Positions 47,884 through 61,587 are shown, numbered from the stretch's first letter. The stretch is DNA of 64,000 nt from Nigrospora sphaerica (GCA_018287875.1 JAGVVL010000015.1:1116001-1180000); one strand, 5' to 3'. The notes: generated from the sequence alone by a model not told the origin. Numbers and translations are program-made.

Positions 47884-49726
47884 TTTCGTGTCGGGTATAG
47901 GATGCCTGTCTTCGGGGGGAGGGACGGCTCGGTGGTGAGTCGGGCAAAGTCAAGTTCGTCGTCTGGGTACCCCGCGATGCAAGCTGGGGGGGTGATGTTC
48001 GTGGGGTAGAAACGACGTCGAGATTTTTCAAAGTTTCTCCCAAGTTGGGTTGCCGTGCACGACGATACTAGGCGTAGTAAAATTCGACTGTGTGCAAGCA
48101 GATTCACGGCGTTGTTGTTGGGGTTGGTGAGGGTCCTGTTAAGCTCCTTGGACACCGGCCCATGGCCGCCGACTCACTTTTCCATCGACGCCATATTGCT
48201 GGCGCGGGACTCTCGTCACCATTCCAGGGACCCTCGAACGTGCGGGAACCTTCTCAAGCCCTATCGATAAGGACCTCTAACGTGCTTCCGCTTGATGCGG
48301 AGGGCGTGTCACGTGAAGGAAGCTATGATCAATGAGACACGGTGCTAGGGGAAGCTCCCTACAAGTAGACGGGAGAGAAAGGGGCATGCTGCTCACGGCT
48401 CCCGTAGCGGTTCCTAGGCAATTTGTTGTTTTGGGGCTATACTGCCGACGCCGACAATCAATACGATGACTGGATTTCCGGCCCCTTCATGATATTTGAT
48501 AGCTGCCCGCCGATGGCCATTCCACCCAACGATGGGGAGGGACTTGGAGGCCCCCCCACTATCGTGCCCCTCGTCGCCGCTTTAGGCTTCCGTACCTACC
48601 CTAGGTACATATAGTATCTGTTCAGCTCGGTAAGAGGGAGGCGATTTGGGCGCATCAGGGCACGAGAGTTGCGCAACATCGCGGGCTTGGACGTATCGAT
48701 CTTTTAAAAATGGCTACGCAGACAAGCAGATGGTCATACATATAATTAATTTGCCACGGGCCAGCATCCCAAAAGAAATTTGACCGAATGCTAATTTACG
48801 GCGTTCTATAGTCTCGAGGGACCCTGTTCGGGCGCCTCCTATTCTGTCGGCTGGAGTGGAATCGGGATGGAACTCTCCAGAGAATCTCGGGCCAGCCGCT
48901 GATTCCGTGGGCCCACGGTACCGGAGCCCTTGCGAAGCTGAACATGGTTGGCATGGGTTTGGTTGCATCAGGAGAAAGCTACTTACTATTGACTACATAC
49001 ACGCTCCTGACGTCGACAGTATTTCCCCCCAGCTGTAGATATGGGTTTGATGCTGGGGGGAGAAGGTCGGAGCATCGATCCCCTGCACGCCTTCTTACGT
49101 ACGCAAACTGCTCCCTCTCAGCGGCCGAGTCAAGTAGGGACATACTGAGGTTTGGGGCCAGGCCCATCAAAGCTGTGGGCAGACTCGCCAGCCTCGTCTG
49201 GGCAACAGATTGGTCAATCCCAACATCAGTTCGCGCAGGTCTACGTAACTACCTAGCGTCAGCTTCGAGCCCAAGGCAACAAGGCTGAAGTATGTCCAGG
49301 CAGTGGTATTTCGCCCGCTTAGTGCTACCAACTGAGCTGACATCATCCACGGTACACGCCTCAAGTACTGGCTAATTATTTGCTGCCGGTTACTAGCCGG
49401 GACGTTGCGGAGGCCCAGGCAGCTCTTTTATTGTGGCGAAGGTTTGCAGGTGCGAGCTTACGAGTCCCGTCCGCGTCGTGCGAGGACGCAATCGTTTCTC
49501 TGAATCCGCATGCCTAGAGATTAGGCAGAGAGATTCGACAGACCACACCCTATACAAGTAGGTGCCTTGAAGTCATCATAGGAGAAGCGGCCCGTTGCCG
49601 TAACCCAAGCTCCGGCATTACGGATAAAAGCACTATGAGAGAAGTACACGTGGACCAATTCAAAGTATACAGATCTACCTTTCGTCTGATGGATTCGGTG
49701 GGGAACCCAGGCAATGCCGAGAAATT

Positions 49727-49757
<31 letters not shown>

Positions 49758-49758
49758 A
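49727..49758 (+). repeat. (GA)n microsatellite
   Basis: GAGAGA dinucleotide tract, slightly imperfect at the right end (GGGAGGGAGAG). Confidence 0.93.
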
Positions 49759-51109
49759 GAGACGGAGGATTATACGTAGTAGGCAGCGGCCAAAAGGGGG
49801 AAGCTGAGAGGGCCGCCAGCGATAGCCGCATGCTGGGCCAAGTCGGCAACGGATGGAGGAGGTAAGGTAGGTCTCGGCGATCCCAGGTAGTTGTGTGTTA
49901 GCTAGGCAGGTATGTAGGCACTTACCTACCTGTTGCTACAGGCAGTTATTTGTAGGTTATTAAGTAAGTAGGTACCTGCCTATGTATCCTCGGTTCGGAG
50001 AGAAGCAGCCCCGCTTGCATACCCAGAGAGGCAGATACGGAATCCCACTTCAGTGTGCCGTAGAACGAGGTCATGGAAGCAATTGCTGGTCGTGGAAGGA
50101 TCCCGCGCAGCAGCTATTCTGTTTCGAGACATGGGACCTCGAGAAGCAGTCAGCTACGTTGGATACCTACCTACTTACAGGCAGGCAGTCTTCATCCCAG
50201 TCTCGCCAGTGAGCTGTTGGCGAGCCGTATCGGGCCAGTCGCTTATCCTCCCAGCTTGCCGGTGCTGGGAAAAAAAGGAGTCGCGGCAGAGGGTAAAAGC
50301 AGCAAGGGAGTAGGTCCCCCCTGTCGGTGCCAGCTTTTAGGCGGTGACGATGTGGGCTGCCAGGTGAGGGTAGGTAGCTTGCAGGGCCAACTAGGTACCG
50401 GCAATCTGAGCGACCTGGCCTGATGAGGGCGGCCCCAGACGCACGATGCTCGCCGCCTACCCCTAGTTCGCCGTGGACTGATGGGGGTGCGTCTGCGCGA
50501 CCCCATTTGCAATCCCGTTAAGCTGGGAGTCGTCGGGCTTGCGTTCTATCCCCCCGAGTGCGGCGTGGCCAAAGGGAATCCGTTCAGGGTGAGAGAGTAG
50601 GTACCTCTGCTTGCGAGGGGTAGGTACTTCAGAGTCGAGCCCTGGGTTTGGGGGGCGCTGGCTGCACCCAGAACGTTGAAAAGCGGCCGTGGTCGGGCGA
50701 GTAGGGGGGCGGAAAGGGCGGGAGGTAGGTACATGGGTAGAGCTGTCGAGGTACCTCCCTACAGCGCCCGTCCAACGTACCTAGGGCCCGTACCAGTGGA
50801 CAGGCGACGACGACAACGGGGCCCCACTTCCGGAAGCACGCACACAGGTCGCCCAGGCCATGGAGTGGCAGAGTGGGAGAGTGAGTGGGATTGGAAGCGT
50901 GAGAGCGTGGGAGAGTGGGCGCGAGTGGGCGCGAGTGGACGGGCAGCCCTGACCTTGGCCCCAGGACTGGAGGACGAGCCGACAGTGGGAGCCCTGGAAG
51001 GACGGACGGCCTGCCTGTCTGTCTCCTCCTCGCGGGCACTGGCACGGGGACGGGGAGGCGAGAGACCAGGCCAGGTTGCCAGGCCAGGCAGGAGCTGGCA
51101 GGCCCGACC

Positions 51110-51355
51110 GGCCTTCTCCCCTTCCACTACTTCACCCACTTAATTCCATTTGATCTTAAAGTCAACCACATCAATCTCACATTCCCCCAGCCTCCCATTC
51201 TCCTGTCGTCTGCTGCACCACACCAGTCCTCGACATCAAAAGCAACACCTCCTGCTTTCCACCGATCCGGGCATCGCGTGGGCTTCAGCAGTTTACATCC
51301 TTCACTTCTTTCTCTGATAATTCTTGTCTCCCGTTCTACTACGTAATCCGTCACA
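51110..51355 (+). promoter_or_regulatory. pyrimidine-rich actin core promoter / 5' leader
   Basis: The 245 bp before the actin ATG are strongly CT-rich on the sense strand (CTTCTCCCCTTCCACTACTT, TCCCCCAGCCTCCCATTCTC, TTCACTTCTTTCTC). This is typical of highly expressed filamentous-fungal genes. There is no clear TATA box. The start context is CGTCACAATGG. Confidence 0.6.
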
Positions 51356-53053
<1,698 letters not shown>

Positions 53054-53643
53054 GCGCCTGCTCGTACTACTCCTGCTCACCCTGCCCTTCCCACATTTCA
53101 CGAGCTCACGATAGCGCGGATTGGATGGCGGCCTTCGACACATTTCTCCTCGTGCCGATGCGGAAGGGACTACCTTACAGACGAACCTCATATCTAGGAA
53201 AGAAAATTCTAGTCGTGGTCGAGAGACTGGGGCGCGCCTGCAAGCAGCTCCGAGGAAAAAAGAGAGTATTGATGTCTTTTTGTTTCTAGGTGGCGATTCG
53301 CGCACGGAACGGGGTAGACAATTATACTCGAGGTTGATCATATACTTGCTTTTCTTCGTCTGGGATGCGCTCTTGATACGCGTAAACGTATGTGCCACAG
53401 AGCTCGTAATAACGCCCTGCAGTTGACCCTGGGGGCTGGCCTCTCGGTCGGCACTCTGAATAGCCTCAGGTTGGCCGGCTCCGTAGCAGAGGGTCTAGTA
53501 GAAGGGTTCACTTAAACAGTGCTCGCCGCAGACGAACGGGAGGGCCTGCCATGGAGGAGAGGGAGGCAATGGAAGGTGAAGCGCAAGGTTGGGCGGTGGC
53601 ATCATATTGAAGGTGGAAATGGGTGTATTATTCAAGTCTCGCC
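53054..53643. other. convergent 3' interval between actin and the mitochondrial release factor
   Basis: 590 bp that should contain the actin 3' UTR (T-rich near 53270-53360) and the end of the opposing gene. No gene was seen. Confidence 0.5.
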
Positions 53644-54351
53644 CTAAGGCGACCCCGTCTGACCGGACGGCGGCCTCGGCTCCCGCTCCTCGGGCGCGCC
53701 CTTGCCATTGTCATGGCCCCGATGCTCGAGCGCCTGGTCAAGCGGCGGGTCGGCAAGGAGGCCCTCGTCGAATGGGGTAGGATCGGCATGGGGGTCGGCA
53801 GCGGCGGCGGCCGCCGCCTTCTCTTCGTCGAGCTTGCGGTACTTGCGCCTGCTTTTCTTGGCGCTGCTGGCCCTCTTCTTGGCGCGCCACTCGCCGACGA
53901 CGGCGGCGCGGCTCTGGTCGCCGTGGGCGAGTTGGTCGAGACGGTCGGCGAGGAGCTGGCGGGCGATCTTGCGGTTCTCGGAGCGCGAGCGCGTGGCCTG
54001 GCACTTGACGACGATGCCGGTGGGCCGGTGGCGCAGCTGGACGGCCGAGTTGGTCTTGTTGATCTTTTGGCCGCCCGGCCCGCTGCCCTTGAGGAAGGCC
54101 TCGTCGAGCTCGGCCTCGGGCGGCGGCGCCGGCCGCCGCGGCAGCTGCGTGCCCTTGTGGCCCACGCCGCCGCCGGCCCGCGTGTGGAAGAAGAAGAGCG
54201 CGGCGGTCGGGGGCCTCCCAAGGGGCGCTGGCGTCACCCACGCCCGCCGCCGGGGCGCGCGCGGCCCGACGGCGGCGGCGGCGGCGGCGGCACGGCGGCA
54301 GATCGGCGGCGAGCACACGCCGGAGAAGGCGCGGGCGAGGAGGTGGTTCAT
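53644..54351 (-). CDS. mitochondrial GGQ-domain release/rescue factor (MTRFR/C12orf65, yeast Rso55-like)
   Basis: Single exon, 235 aa from the ATG at 54351 (MNHLLARAFSGV). The catalytic motif GSGPGGQKINKTNSAVQLRH and the following TGIVVKCQATRSRSENRKIA define a class-I release-factor GGQ domain without codon-recognition domains. Such proteins (human MTRFR, yeast Rso55) hydrolyse peptidyl-tRNA on stalled mitochondrial ribosomes. The first 45 residues are Ala/Arg-rich, suiting a mitochondrial presequence, and are partly coded by CGG/CCG repeats. The C-terminus is basic (RAKKRASSAKKSRRKYRKLD) and then Ala-rich, as in this family where the basic tail enters the mRNA channel. The frame remains open 69 codons upstream but begins with a non-ATG codon and is Pro/Arg-rich, so 54351 is preferred. 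ICT1-like membership is a less likely alternative. Confidence 0.85.
   Translation of the reverse strand: MNHLLARAFSGVCSPPICRRAAAAAAAVGPRAPRRRAWVTPAPLGRPPTAALFFFHTRAGGGVGHKGTQLPRRPAPPPEAELDEAFLKGSGPGGQKINKTNSAVQLRHRPTGIVVKCQATRSRSENRKIARQLLADRLDQLAHGDQSRAAVVGEWRAKKRASSAKKSRRKYRKLDEEKAAAAAAADPHADPTPFDEGLLADPPLDQALEHRGHDNGKGAPEEREPRPPSGQTGSP
54266..54299 (+). repeat. CGG trinucleotide repeat (poly-Ala of presequence)
   Basis: (GGC)n/(GCG)n tract in the presequence of the mitochondrial rescue factor. A second tract of CGG units lies at about 54431-54455, upstream of its ATG. Confidence 0.85.
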
Positions 54352-54961
54352 CGTGGGGAAGCGCGGGCTGGGCGATCGCGGGTCCGAGGGTGGTAGAGCT
54401 CTATGCCCGGTTCGGCTCAATACGCCCGCACGGCGGCGGCGGCGGCGGCGGCGGTCGGTGGGAAGGCTCGAGGGTCCGGAAGTAACGATGGTGTTGGGTG
54501 GGCGAGGCGGCGCGCGGGCTGGCAGTGGATGGGCTTTCTGGGCCGGCCGGGCAGGCACTGCGGAATAAAACGCCGCACGCAGGGGTGGCTGCTACACGAA
54601 ATCCCCCACACATGCGGCCGGAGCTACCACCTAAAGCAGGTCAGTTGCCTGGCACGTTCTAGGAGGTACGCGCGATTAATCATGGTATGCCTTCGGGCGC
54701 GTAAAACCGTACAACTCTCTTGCCCTCCTCCTAGGTCAGTCTCTGTTCACATGTAGGTAAGTAGAGAGGTGTGTAGCAGTGGGACCTTAAGCGGGTGCCA
54801 ACTTCGTGGCTCTCCCATGGCTCGCATTACCAATCGGCAGATACCAACCCTACTGCATTGTTGAGTAGTTTTCCAAAGTGTAACTATATCCTACATGTGC
54901 TTATTACGTCATCATGTAACTAGGTACACATGATGATAATACTTGTGAAGCAAGATTCCCG
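54352..54961. other. intergenic between rescue factor start and subtilisin 3' end
   Basis: 610 bp. It contains the CGG tract at 54431-54455 in the probable leader of the rescue-factor gene and the 3' flank of the subtilisin gene. No further gene was seen. Confidence 0.5.
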
Positions 54962-56340
54962 CTAGTTGCCGCTGCCATTGTACAGCAGCCGGTTCGGGGA
55001 CCCCTTGGGATCCTTGACGACATCCTTCCACGAGAGTTCAATGAGCCTAGCCCTGACCTGCTCCGGGGTATCCAGGCCACTTTCGATGGACCGCAGGTAG
55101 GAAATAAGGCCGGAAACGACGGGAGTGGCCATGCTTGTGCCAGTCTTAGTGGCCAGCGCCGTATCCGAGGTGATGCCTGCGGCCACAATGTCACCACCGG
55201 GGCCAAAGATGTCGAGCTCGGGGCCGTAGTTGCTGCCGTAGATGCCCTTGATACGGGACACGCGGCTGCGGTCCGGTTCCGTCATGCCGACAGTGATGGC
55301 TTCCTTCAAGTGCGCTGGCGAAAAAGCTGCGGCCGGCTGGTCACCGTTGCCGGCTGACACCACGGCGAGGATACCCTGCTTATACGCGGCAATAACGGCA
55401 TTATCCAAAGCCGCCGAAATCTGACTCGAGCCGAGGGACATGCTCAGCACCGACGTTGTTTCGGCTTTCCTGGCACGGATGTCCTGGACGGCCCATGACA
55501 ACGAGGTCAGAACGGCCTCGTTAGTGCCCTACAAGCGCGAGTCAGTACATACCGGTCCAGTCGGAGTATCTATCAGCAGGGGCAAGGGACGGGATGATGG
55601 GTCCTTACATGGTCGCCGTCAAAGCATTTGCAGTCTACGATCTGGGCTTTTTTCGCAACGCCATACGTCTTGCCGGCAGCGGTGCTGGCCACATGCGTGC
55701 CATGGCCGTTGGTGTCGATGCTATCGGGCGGCGGCGGCGTCGTGGAGCCGGTCACGCCATTGATACCGAAGCGAACGCGGCCCTCGAAATCGGCATGGCT
55801 CGCTCGAATGCCCGTGTCCACGACGTATATGGCGGTACCCTCGCCCGCCTTGTCGTCGTAGACGTATTCGGTGGCGCCTGGGGCCTTGTGCGAGATATCC
55901 CCCAGGTGCCAGGGCGAGTTAGCCTGCGTCGCCACGGCCCGGCGGCGGCGGGCGTCGGAGGCGGCCTCCGGGCCGTCGGGCTCGAGGCGGATGACGACGT
56001 CGGGCTCGATACTGAGCACGTCGGGCAGCCGGGCGATGTTGGCGGCCGTCAGGTCGTCGAGCTCGGCCGAGTACGAGTAGAAGTCGCCGAAGCTGAAGAC
56101 GCGGTCGACGCCGGCCGGGCCTTTGCCGCCGTCAGTCTCGCCGCGCTTGCGGCGCAGCATGCGTCGGACCTGTTGGTGGTGGGTCGTGACCGTCTCAGGC
56201 GACGCGCCGGGGGCCAGTTGGACGATGAAGCGGCCGGGGAGGATATCGCCCGCACGCCGAGACGACGTCTCGGTGGGAGCAGGCGCTGCCGACAGGGGCA
56301 CGGCGGCGCTGAAGAGGAACAAGAGCAGAGAAGACTTCAT
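54962..56340 (-). CDS. secreted subtilisin-like serine protease (S8, proteinase K type)
   Basis: Two exons, 55609-56340 and 54962-55528, with intron 55529-55608 (GTAAGG...GTAG), give 432 aa. A signal peptide (MKSSLLLFLFSAAVPLSAA) is followed by an I9 inhibitor propeptide (GRFIVQLAPGASPETV). A basic RRRR at about 131-134 probably marks propeptide removal before AVATQANSPWHLGDIS. The catalytic triad is Asp175 (VVDTG), His213 (NGHGTHVAST) and Ser376 (GTSMATP), with oxyanion Asn305 (SAGN). Cysteines in VDCKCFDG lie near the active site, as in thiol-dependent proteinase K relatives. These enzymes degrade extracellular protein for nutrition or host penetration. No C-terminal anchor is seen. It is divergent from the M28 peptidase, sharing a 713-bp upstream region. 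Confidence 0.94.
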
Positions 56341-57053
56341 GCTGGGCTACTGGGGGGTTGACGACAGCGATGCCAGCGAGGATCCAGGCTCGTGCCTCCG
56401 GCACATCGTACTTATATGCCGATTATCCATCCATACACGGCGGTGCGGCTGCCACGAGGGATTCCCAGAGGCAGCCATGCTTTTTGGCCATAATCTTGTG
56501 GATCTTGGGGCGGGAGCGTCCGGGGGAGGCGCGAACGGTGGAGGACGGGCCGGTCCCCCATTTCGGAAGGTGCTGAGGATGCAAGCTCCACTCCCTCCCA
56601 AATGCCGTGGCTCGTACACACAGGACTGGATGCACATGCCCTGGATTCCACGCCACCCACGATAACCAGGGCCGGGCCAAGCCCGCCGTCAAAGCGTTGG
56701 AAATCAGGTCCATCAATGCATTGGAGAGACGACGGCACAGCAGCACCCGATCCCCCTCAGGCTCCGGTTTGCTGCATGACCGCCGTCCCATGCCAAGGAC
56801 GGAAAGCACGCGATACGAAGTTGCACTCTGGCACCGTAACTGGTCACCTTCCTCAAACGTCATCGGGGGTGGGCACGGCAGTGCTCTGAGAAGCCGCAAT
56901 GCGTTCAATCCCGATTCAGGTCGGAACTGCGTGTGTGGTCGCCATGTTCTCGGCCAGGTATAATGACCTGCCCTGACGGCGATCGTCCGCTCTTGCTGGA
57001 CCTCCCAGTCATCGCTTCCGTTGCTCAACTGTTGTGCCACCCCTCCGGACAAG
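56341..57053. promoter_or_regulatory. shared bidirectional promoter of the two secreted peptidase genes
   Basis: 713 bp between the divergent ATGs. A TATA-like element (CATATAAG read on the minus strand, near 56410-56418) lies about 70 bp before the subtilisin ATG. A TATAAT-like element (near 56959-56964) lies about 90 bp before the aminopeptidase ATG. GATA-type words occur (CCGATTATCC near 56418, CGATAACC near 56661). Function is inferred from spacing only. Confidence 0.5.
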
Positions 57054-58737
57054 ATGAAGCTGCAGTACGCCGCGTGGGTGCTGCTTCATAGCAGCGCCGC
57101 CTGGGCGAACCCGCTGAAGCGGCAGGCGGCCAAGCCCGAGGTCGAATCGGCGGCTCTGCAGGCCCTGATCACAGAGAACAAGTAGGGGAACCCCATCGAC
57201 CGGCGCCCGCCTGAAGTTTACTGACACGGGGGGACCCGACGAAGCCTCCAGAGACATGTCGCCGCTTTCCAGGACATCGCCAAGGCCAACGGGGGCAACC
57301 GCGCGGTTGCCCAGCCTGGCTACGCCGCCTCGGTCCAGTACGTCAAGGACCAGACGGCCCAGCTCGACGGCATGAAGACGTGGACGCAGGACCTCGAGGT
57401 CTCGCTCGGCATCGAGTGGATCGGCAAGGTGGATCTGGCCGACGGCACCTCTGTCCCGGCCTTTGGCGTCTACTACACGCCCGCGACCCCCAAGGGCGGC
57501 CTCACGGCGTCGCTGGTCACGGGCCCGGCCGGGGCCGCCGCCTGCGATGCTTCCGGCTATGCCAACCTCGACGTCCGCGGCAAGATCGTCGTCGTGCAAC
57601 GCGGAAGCTGTCCCGGCTATACAGCTGGCTACTTCGAGCGGCGCATGCTGCCCGCAGCCGCGGTACGCACTCTCGAACCACGGGTATCTTCCGTCAGGCC
57701 GCTGGGCCTCTTGTAAGCCAATGCTAACCCTACTTTCATTCAGGCCGGTGCCGCCGGCGTCGTCATATACAGCGACTCCTCGATCAACGCGGGCGGCTTC
57801 AGTCGGGCCGCGCGGCCTGGCGACGTTCCGACGGTCCTCCTGAGCCAGTCGACGGGCGCGAACCTCGTACAGAGGCTCAAGGCGGGCGAGCAACTCACCG
57901 TCACCCTCACGGCGGGCCAATTCGACGACCTGAGACCGACACAGAACGTCTTTGTCGAGACCATGGGCGGCGATGCGAGCCACACCCTGATAGTGAGTCC
58001 CGGTGCTCCCCCGGCCGCGCCGTGAGCGTCCTTTTGGGCTGACTGTTCCCCCCCTTTTCCTCAGCTCGGCGCGCACCTGGACAGCGTCGAGGACGGGCCG
58101 GGCATCAACGACAACGCGTCAGGCTGCAGCCTGCTCCTCGAGCTCGCGCGCGCCCTCTCGCGCTTCCGCACGCGGTACCGCGTCCGCTTCGCCTTCTGGG
58201 CGGCCGAGGAGAAGGGCATGCTGGGCAGCACGCACTACGTCGACGGCCTCGGCGCCGCCGACGCCCGCGCCGTCATGGCCTACCTCAACTTCGACATGGT
58301 CGGCCGCGGATTCTACGGCGTCTTCGATGGCGACGGCAGCGAGTTCGGCGTTGCCGCCCCGCCCGGCTCCGCCAACATTGAGCGCCTGCTCGCCGCCGCC
58401 TTCACCGCCCAGGGCCGTGTCGTCACCCCGGCCCCCATGACCAACCGCACCGACTACGTGGGCTTCTTCCGCGCCGGCCGCCCCGTCGGCGGCCTCACCA
58501 CAGGCCCCGCCCAGGACAGCTGCAACCACCGCGCCTGCGACACGCTCACCAACGTCGACGCTGCCACCATGACAGCCCACACCAAGGTACGTTGCGCCCA
58601 CCCCCCGCCCCTCGCGACGCTCTCTCTCGCCCGGCTTGGCCTCTCGCCCTCTGGCCTCGATTCTGCAGTATACTGACTCCTAGCAGGCTGCGGCACATGC
58701 CCTTTCCGTTTTGGCCGTTCAAGGCCTGAATTCGTAA
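57054..58737 (+). CDS. secreted M28 family zinc aminopeptidase with PA domain
   Basis: Five exons, 57054-57181, 57254-57662, 57744-57992, 58065-58586 and 58687-58737, code for 452 aa. The first acceptor (57252-57253) is set by phase and gives ITENKHVAAFQDIAKANGG. A signal peptide MKLQYAAWVLLHSSAAWA is followed by a basic KRQ. A protease-associated domain (KIVVVQRGSCPGYTAG, AGAAGVVIYSD) is inserted before the catalytic core. Zinc and catalytic residues lie in LGAHLDSVEDGPGINDNASG, FWAAEEKGMLGS, NFDMVGRG and the final His in CNHRACDTLTN. This is the pattern of fungal leucine/broad-specificity aminopeptidases (aminopeptidase Y-like). Such enzymes finish extracellular peptide digestion started by endoproteases, fitting its divergent pairing with the subtilisin. 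The last acceptor is tandem (TAGCAG), so one Gln may be optional. Confidence 0.92.
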
Positions 58738-59128
58738 AAGTATCCAGGGGGTTACGCCCAGTTCCGGAGGAGCCGGACAAATACAATGTCACGTACTGCA
58801 ACTCCTCATGACAGAGCAGAACGCCGTCTCATCCCATTTTGAATAATTAAGTGAGAACGGGTAAACGGTCGGTCACCGAGTCGTGCTAAAGCGTGTCGTG
58901 TATGCCGAGATCATTTACCTCGCATGTTCATCATAACAAGCCAATTTTTGTCTGGTCTACGACCTCTTCTGCCTGCTGGGGAAATCAAGTACAAAGTACA
59001 AATAGTACACCGCCCATGGCGTGGCGGTCTCCCGTGGTTTTGCTTCAACGCCTTGCATCGATAGAAATCATTCTGAACCGAATAGTTGGCCTTCCGCCTT
59101 CTTATCTCATCTCGGTGACGCTCCCAAA
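58738..59128. other. convergent 3' interval between aminopeptidase and CBP80
   Basis: 391 bp of 3' flanking sequence for two convergent genes. No other feature was seen. Confidence 0.5.
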
Positions 59129-61587
59129 TTACTGCTTCGCAGCAGCCACAAGATGCGCCTCCTCGATGGCGGAGCGGCGCCGGAAGACACGCAGCCACCG
59201 CTCACCCCAGCGCTTGATCAGCTCTTCCCTCTTGCCGCCGGCGCCGTCCATGGGTTCGGCGGGATCCATCATCTCATCCTTGGTGCCCTCGGCCCAGCTG
59301 ATGAGCGCATCATCAATGCCCTTGAAGAGCTCCCGCATGGCCGCGATCTCGGCCGCGGCCGCGTCCTCCGTCATGCTGCCCGAGGCCACTTGGCGCACGC
59401 GACTCGTAACCTTGACAACGGTATTGAAGACAAGCTCAAACACCCAGGCTTTGCTGAGTGCCTCGCCGCCGGGGCCTGCGTATCCGCCAACAAGAGCCCA
59501 ATCAATGACAGCGCCAGGCGTAATGATGCTATAATTAAGGAGCTTCTCAACGATGGCGATGGCGATGCCCGGGTGAGCCGACCAGTACGTCATGACAGAC
59601 GTGATAATCTGCAGTCGGGCTGCTTCCGAGGCCGCACCGATGTCGAGTAACCGGTCCTTCGTACGTTCAATACACGCGAGAACATGCGACAGCGACTTGG
59701 ATCCGATCCAGCAGACGGCCGTGACGAAGACGTCGGTGCTCGTGACCATGGGATCGATGGATTGCTCCAGCGCGGCGGCGTGGATGCGATCGATGACCGG
59801 CTGGATTTCCTCGTCCGGGGCCTTCCGCTTCAATAAGGCAGCCAGCTCCTTTCCCTCGGCAGAAAAGGGTGTCTGCTCGTTACTGTATTTGAATTCAGGG
59901 GTATCTTGCTCCTTCTCAGGGCCAATGAGGGCCTGGTATTTCTCAGGCAGGGTGCCCTTGATGCGCTGTGCAAAGCTGAGGCGGATCTCCTTGTCCAGCG
60001 CCCCTATAATGAAGGCCTTGGAGGGGTGAATGTCGGGGAGATCGACGTCATCAACCCATTCGGTCCATTTCCACATGAACCCGAAATTGCTTAAGTGGTG
60101 GGTAAACCAATCCAGGAACCGGTAGCTGAGTTCGAGGTCGAGGCGCTCCATGTTATGGTACGCGTAGCGAATAGCACGGCCCAGACTAGGCGCGATGGCC
60201 GCCGGGGCCAGCTTGCAGGCCTCAGTCAAGACCGAATGGTAGTAGACTGTCTTGTGCTCCGGCGTGGGCAGTTGGAAGAGCTGAGAAAAGACAGCATCCA
60301 CGGCCACATCCTCTGGCTTCCAGGTTGAGCGACCGGCCTCGATATCGCGTAGCCGATCAAAGGGCGTGGCCCTCTTCACAAAAGTGCCGTCGGCAAAATA
60401 GCAATCAACATCGATGAGGTATCGCGCCGTCACGTTGCGGTTAAAGTCCAGAATATTGATGGTATCGAGAAGGCCGTCCCGTATCAAAGAAGCCGCAATG
60501 TTGGTCACGGGAGGAACCGACTCGGCATCCTGGTGCGCGTAGACCGACATGTACACGTCGGGAAAGAGAGGCCGCGGCCCGGTGACGACGGTTGTGGGAA
60601 TGGTGATGGCCGGCAGGGTGTGCTTTTGGGCGCTTTCCATCTTTTCTTGCAGCTCGACCTCCTCCAGTGGCATCTTCCAGGGCCGGGGCAGGCACGAGAG
60701 CTCCCAACCGTTGGCAGCTTCGTTTTGGAGCTGCTTCTGTAACACGCCGATCAAGCTAGAGTTTGCAGTGGGACTCTCATCGCCCTTGTCGGCATGGTGA
60801 GGGTCGATAAGAACCTGCAGGGCGTGCGGCTCGGAGGCAATAACATCAGTTTTATCCATCAATTCGGCCGCCTTCTGCTGCGCATCCTGCCCGGGCGACG
60901 AGGCAATGACGTAGGGGATGGTGAGGAGGATGATCTTGACGAGCTCCGTGCCGATGGTATCGTCCGAATTACTCGTCTGCAACTCAACCGCACGGTTGAA
61001 AAGCTCCTCAAGTACTGGAAACAGACCGGCGCCCTCAAGACAGCCCTGGAGGCAGGCCAGGAACTTGAGGTAGAGCTTGACGTCGTGCCATTCGCCTAGC
61101 TTGATCTTCTCCTCGGTCAAGGGCGCGACGCGGGCCAAGAGGTCACTGGCAACCTCTGGCTTGAGAGAGTTGGCGACGAGCACCACGGCGGCAACGAACG
61201 GAGTCTTGAGCGGCTGCTCAGCAACAAGCTGGGGTACCAGACTGAGGAAGTTTTCGCGAATGGGTTCCTGGTCGTAGTTGTCGGCCACGAGGTGGGCAGT
61301 GGACTGAATCTCTTCGTGCCAGCGTCGCAAGGGCGATTCGGCCAGGGTCAGGAGCTGCTTTCGGAGTTTCACGTACAGCGGGGGCTCGTTGTAGCGGCGA
61401 CGCTGTTGAGGGCGATCGTAGTCATCGTCATCTAATAAAGCGCGTGAGCTTCGTCTTGGGTTTTGGTACCGGCGTTGGCGGCGTGGTGGCCCAGGGCTGG
61501 GGCCATAGGGCACCTACCTCTATAGCGTCTCTTTCGGTTGCCGTAGCCGCCGCCGCGGCCACCTTGTCTGCGATCGTAGTCGGCCAT
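59129..61587 (-). CDS. CBP80: nuclear cap-binding protein large subunit CBP80 (NCBP1/Sto1)
   Basis: Two exons, 61518-61587 and 59129-61431, with an 86-nt intron (GTAGGT...TTAG), give 790 aa. The N-terminus is a short Arg/Gly-rich arm (MADYDRRQGGRGGGYGNRKR) and then RRRYNEPPLYVKLRKQLL. The first MIF4G-like helical repeat starts at EIQSTAHLVADNYDQEPIRE, and later repeats include FSQLFQLPTPEHKTVYYHSV and the C-terminal KSLSHVLACIERTKDRLLDI. With CBP20 the protein binds the m7G cap of nuclear RNA, aiding splicing, export and 3' processing. Length matches fungal CBP80 (about 780-860 aa). The ATG at 61587 was preferred because upstream in-frame residues begin from a non-ATG codon. It is convergent with the aminopeptidase gene. 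Confidence 0.94.

Larger units (their letters stand above)
47884..51355. other. intergenic between divergent FES1 and actin genes
   Basis: About 3.5 kb with no supported gene. Contents are a (GA)n tract at 49727-49758, GAGTGG-type imperfect repeats at 50864-50940, dense TAGGTA/TACCTA words at 49865-49982 and 50165-50790, and the actin promoter at its right end. Confidence 0.55.

Noticed and set aside
47372..47938. 188-codon frame antisense to FES1
   Set aside because: Shadow of the FES1 coding sequence.
53623..54568. Long plus-strand frames antisense to the mitochondrial rescue factor
   Set aside because: Very GC-rich region keeps all frames open; only the minus frame carries the GGQ motif.
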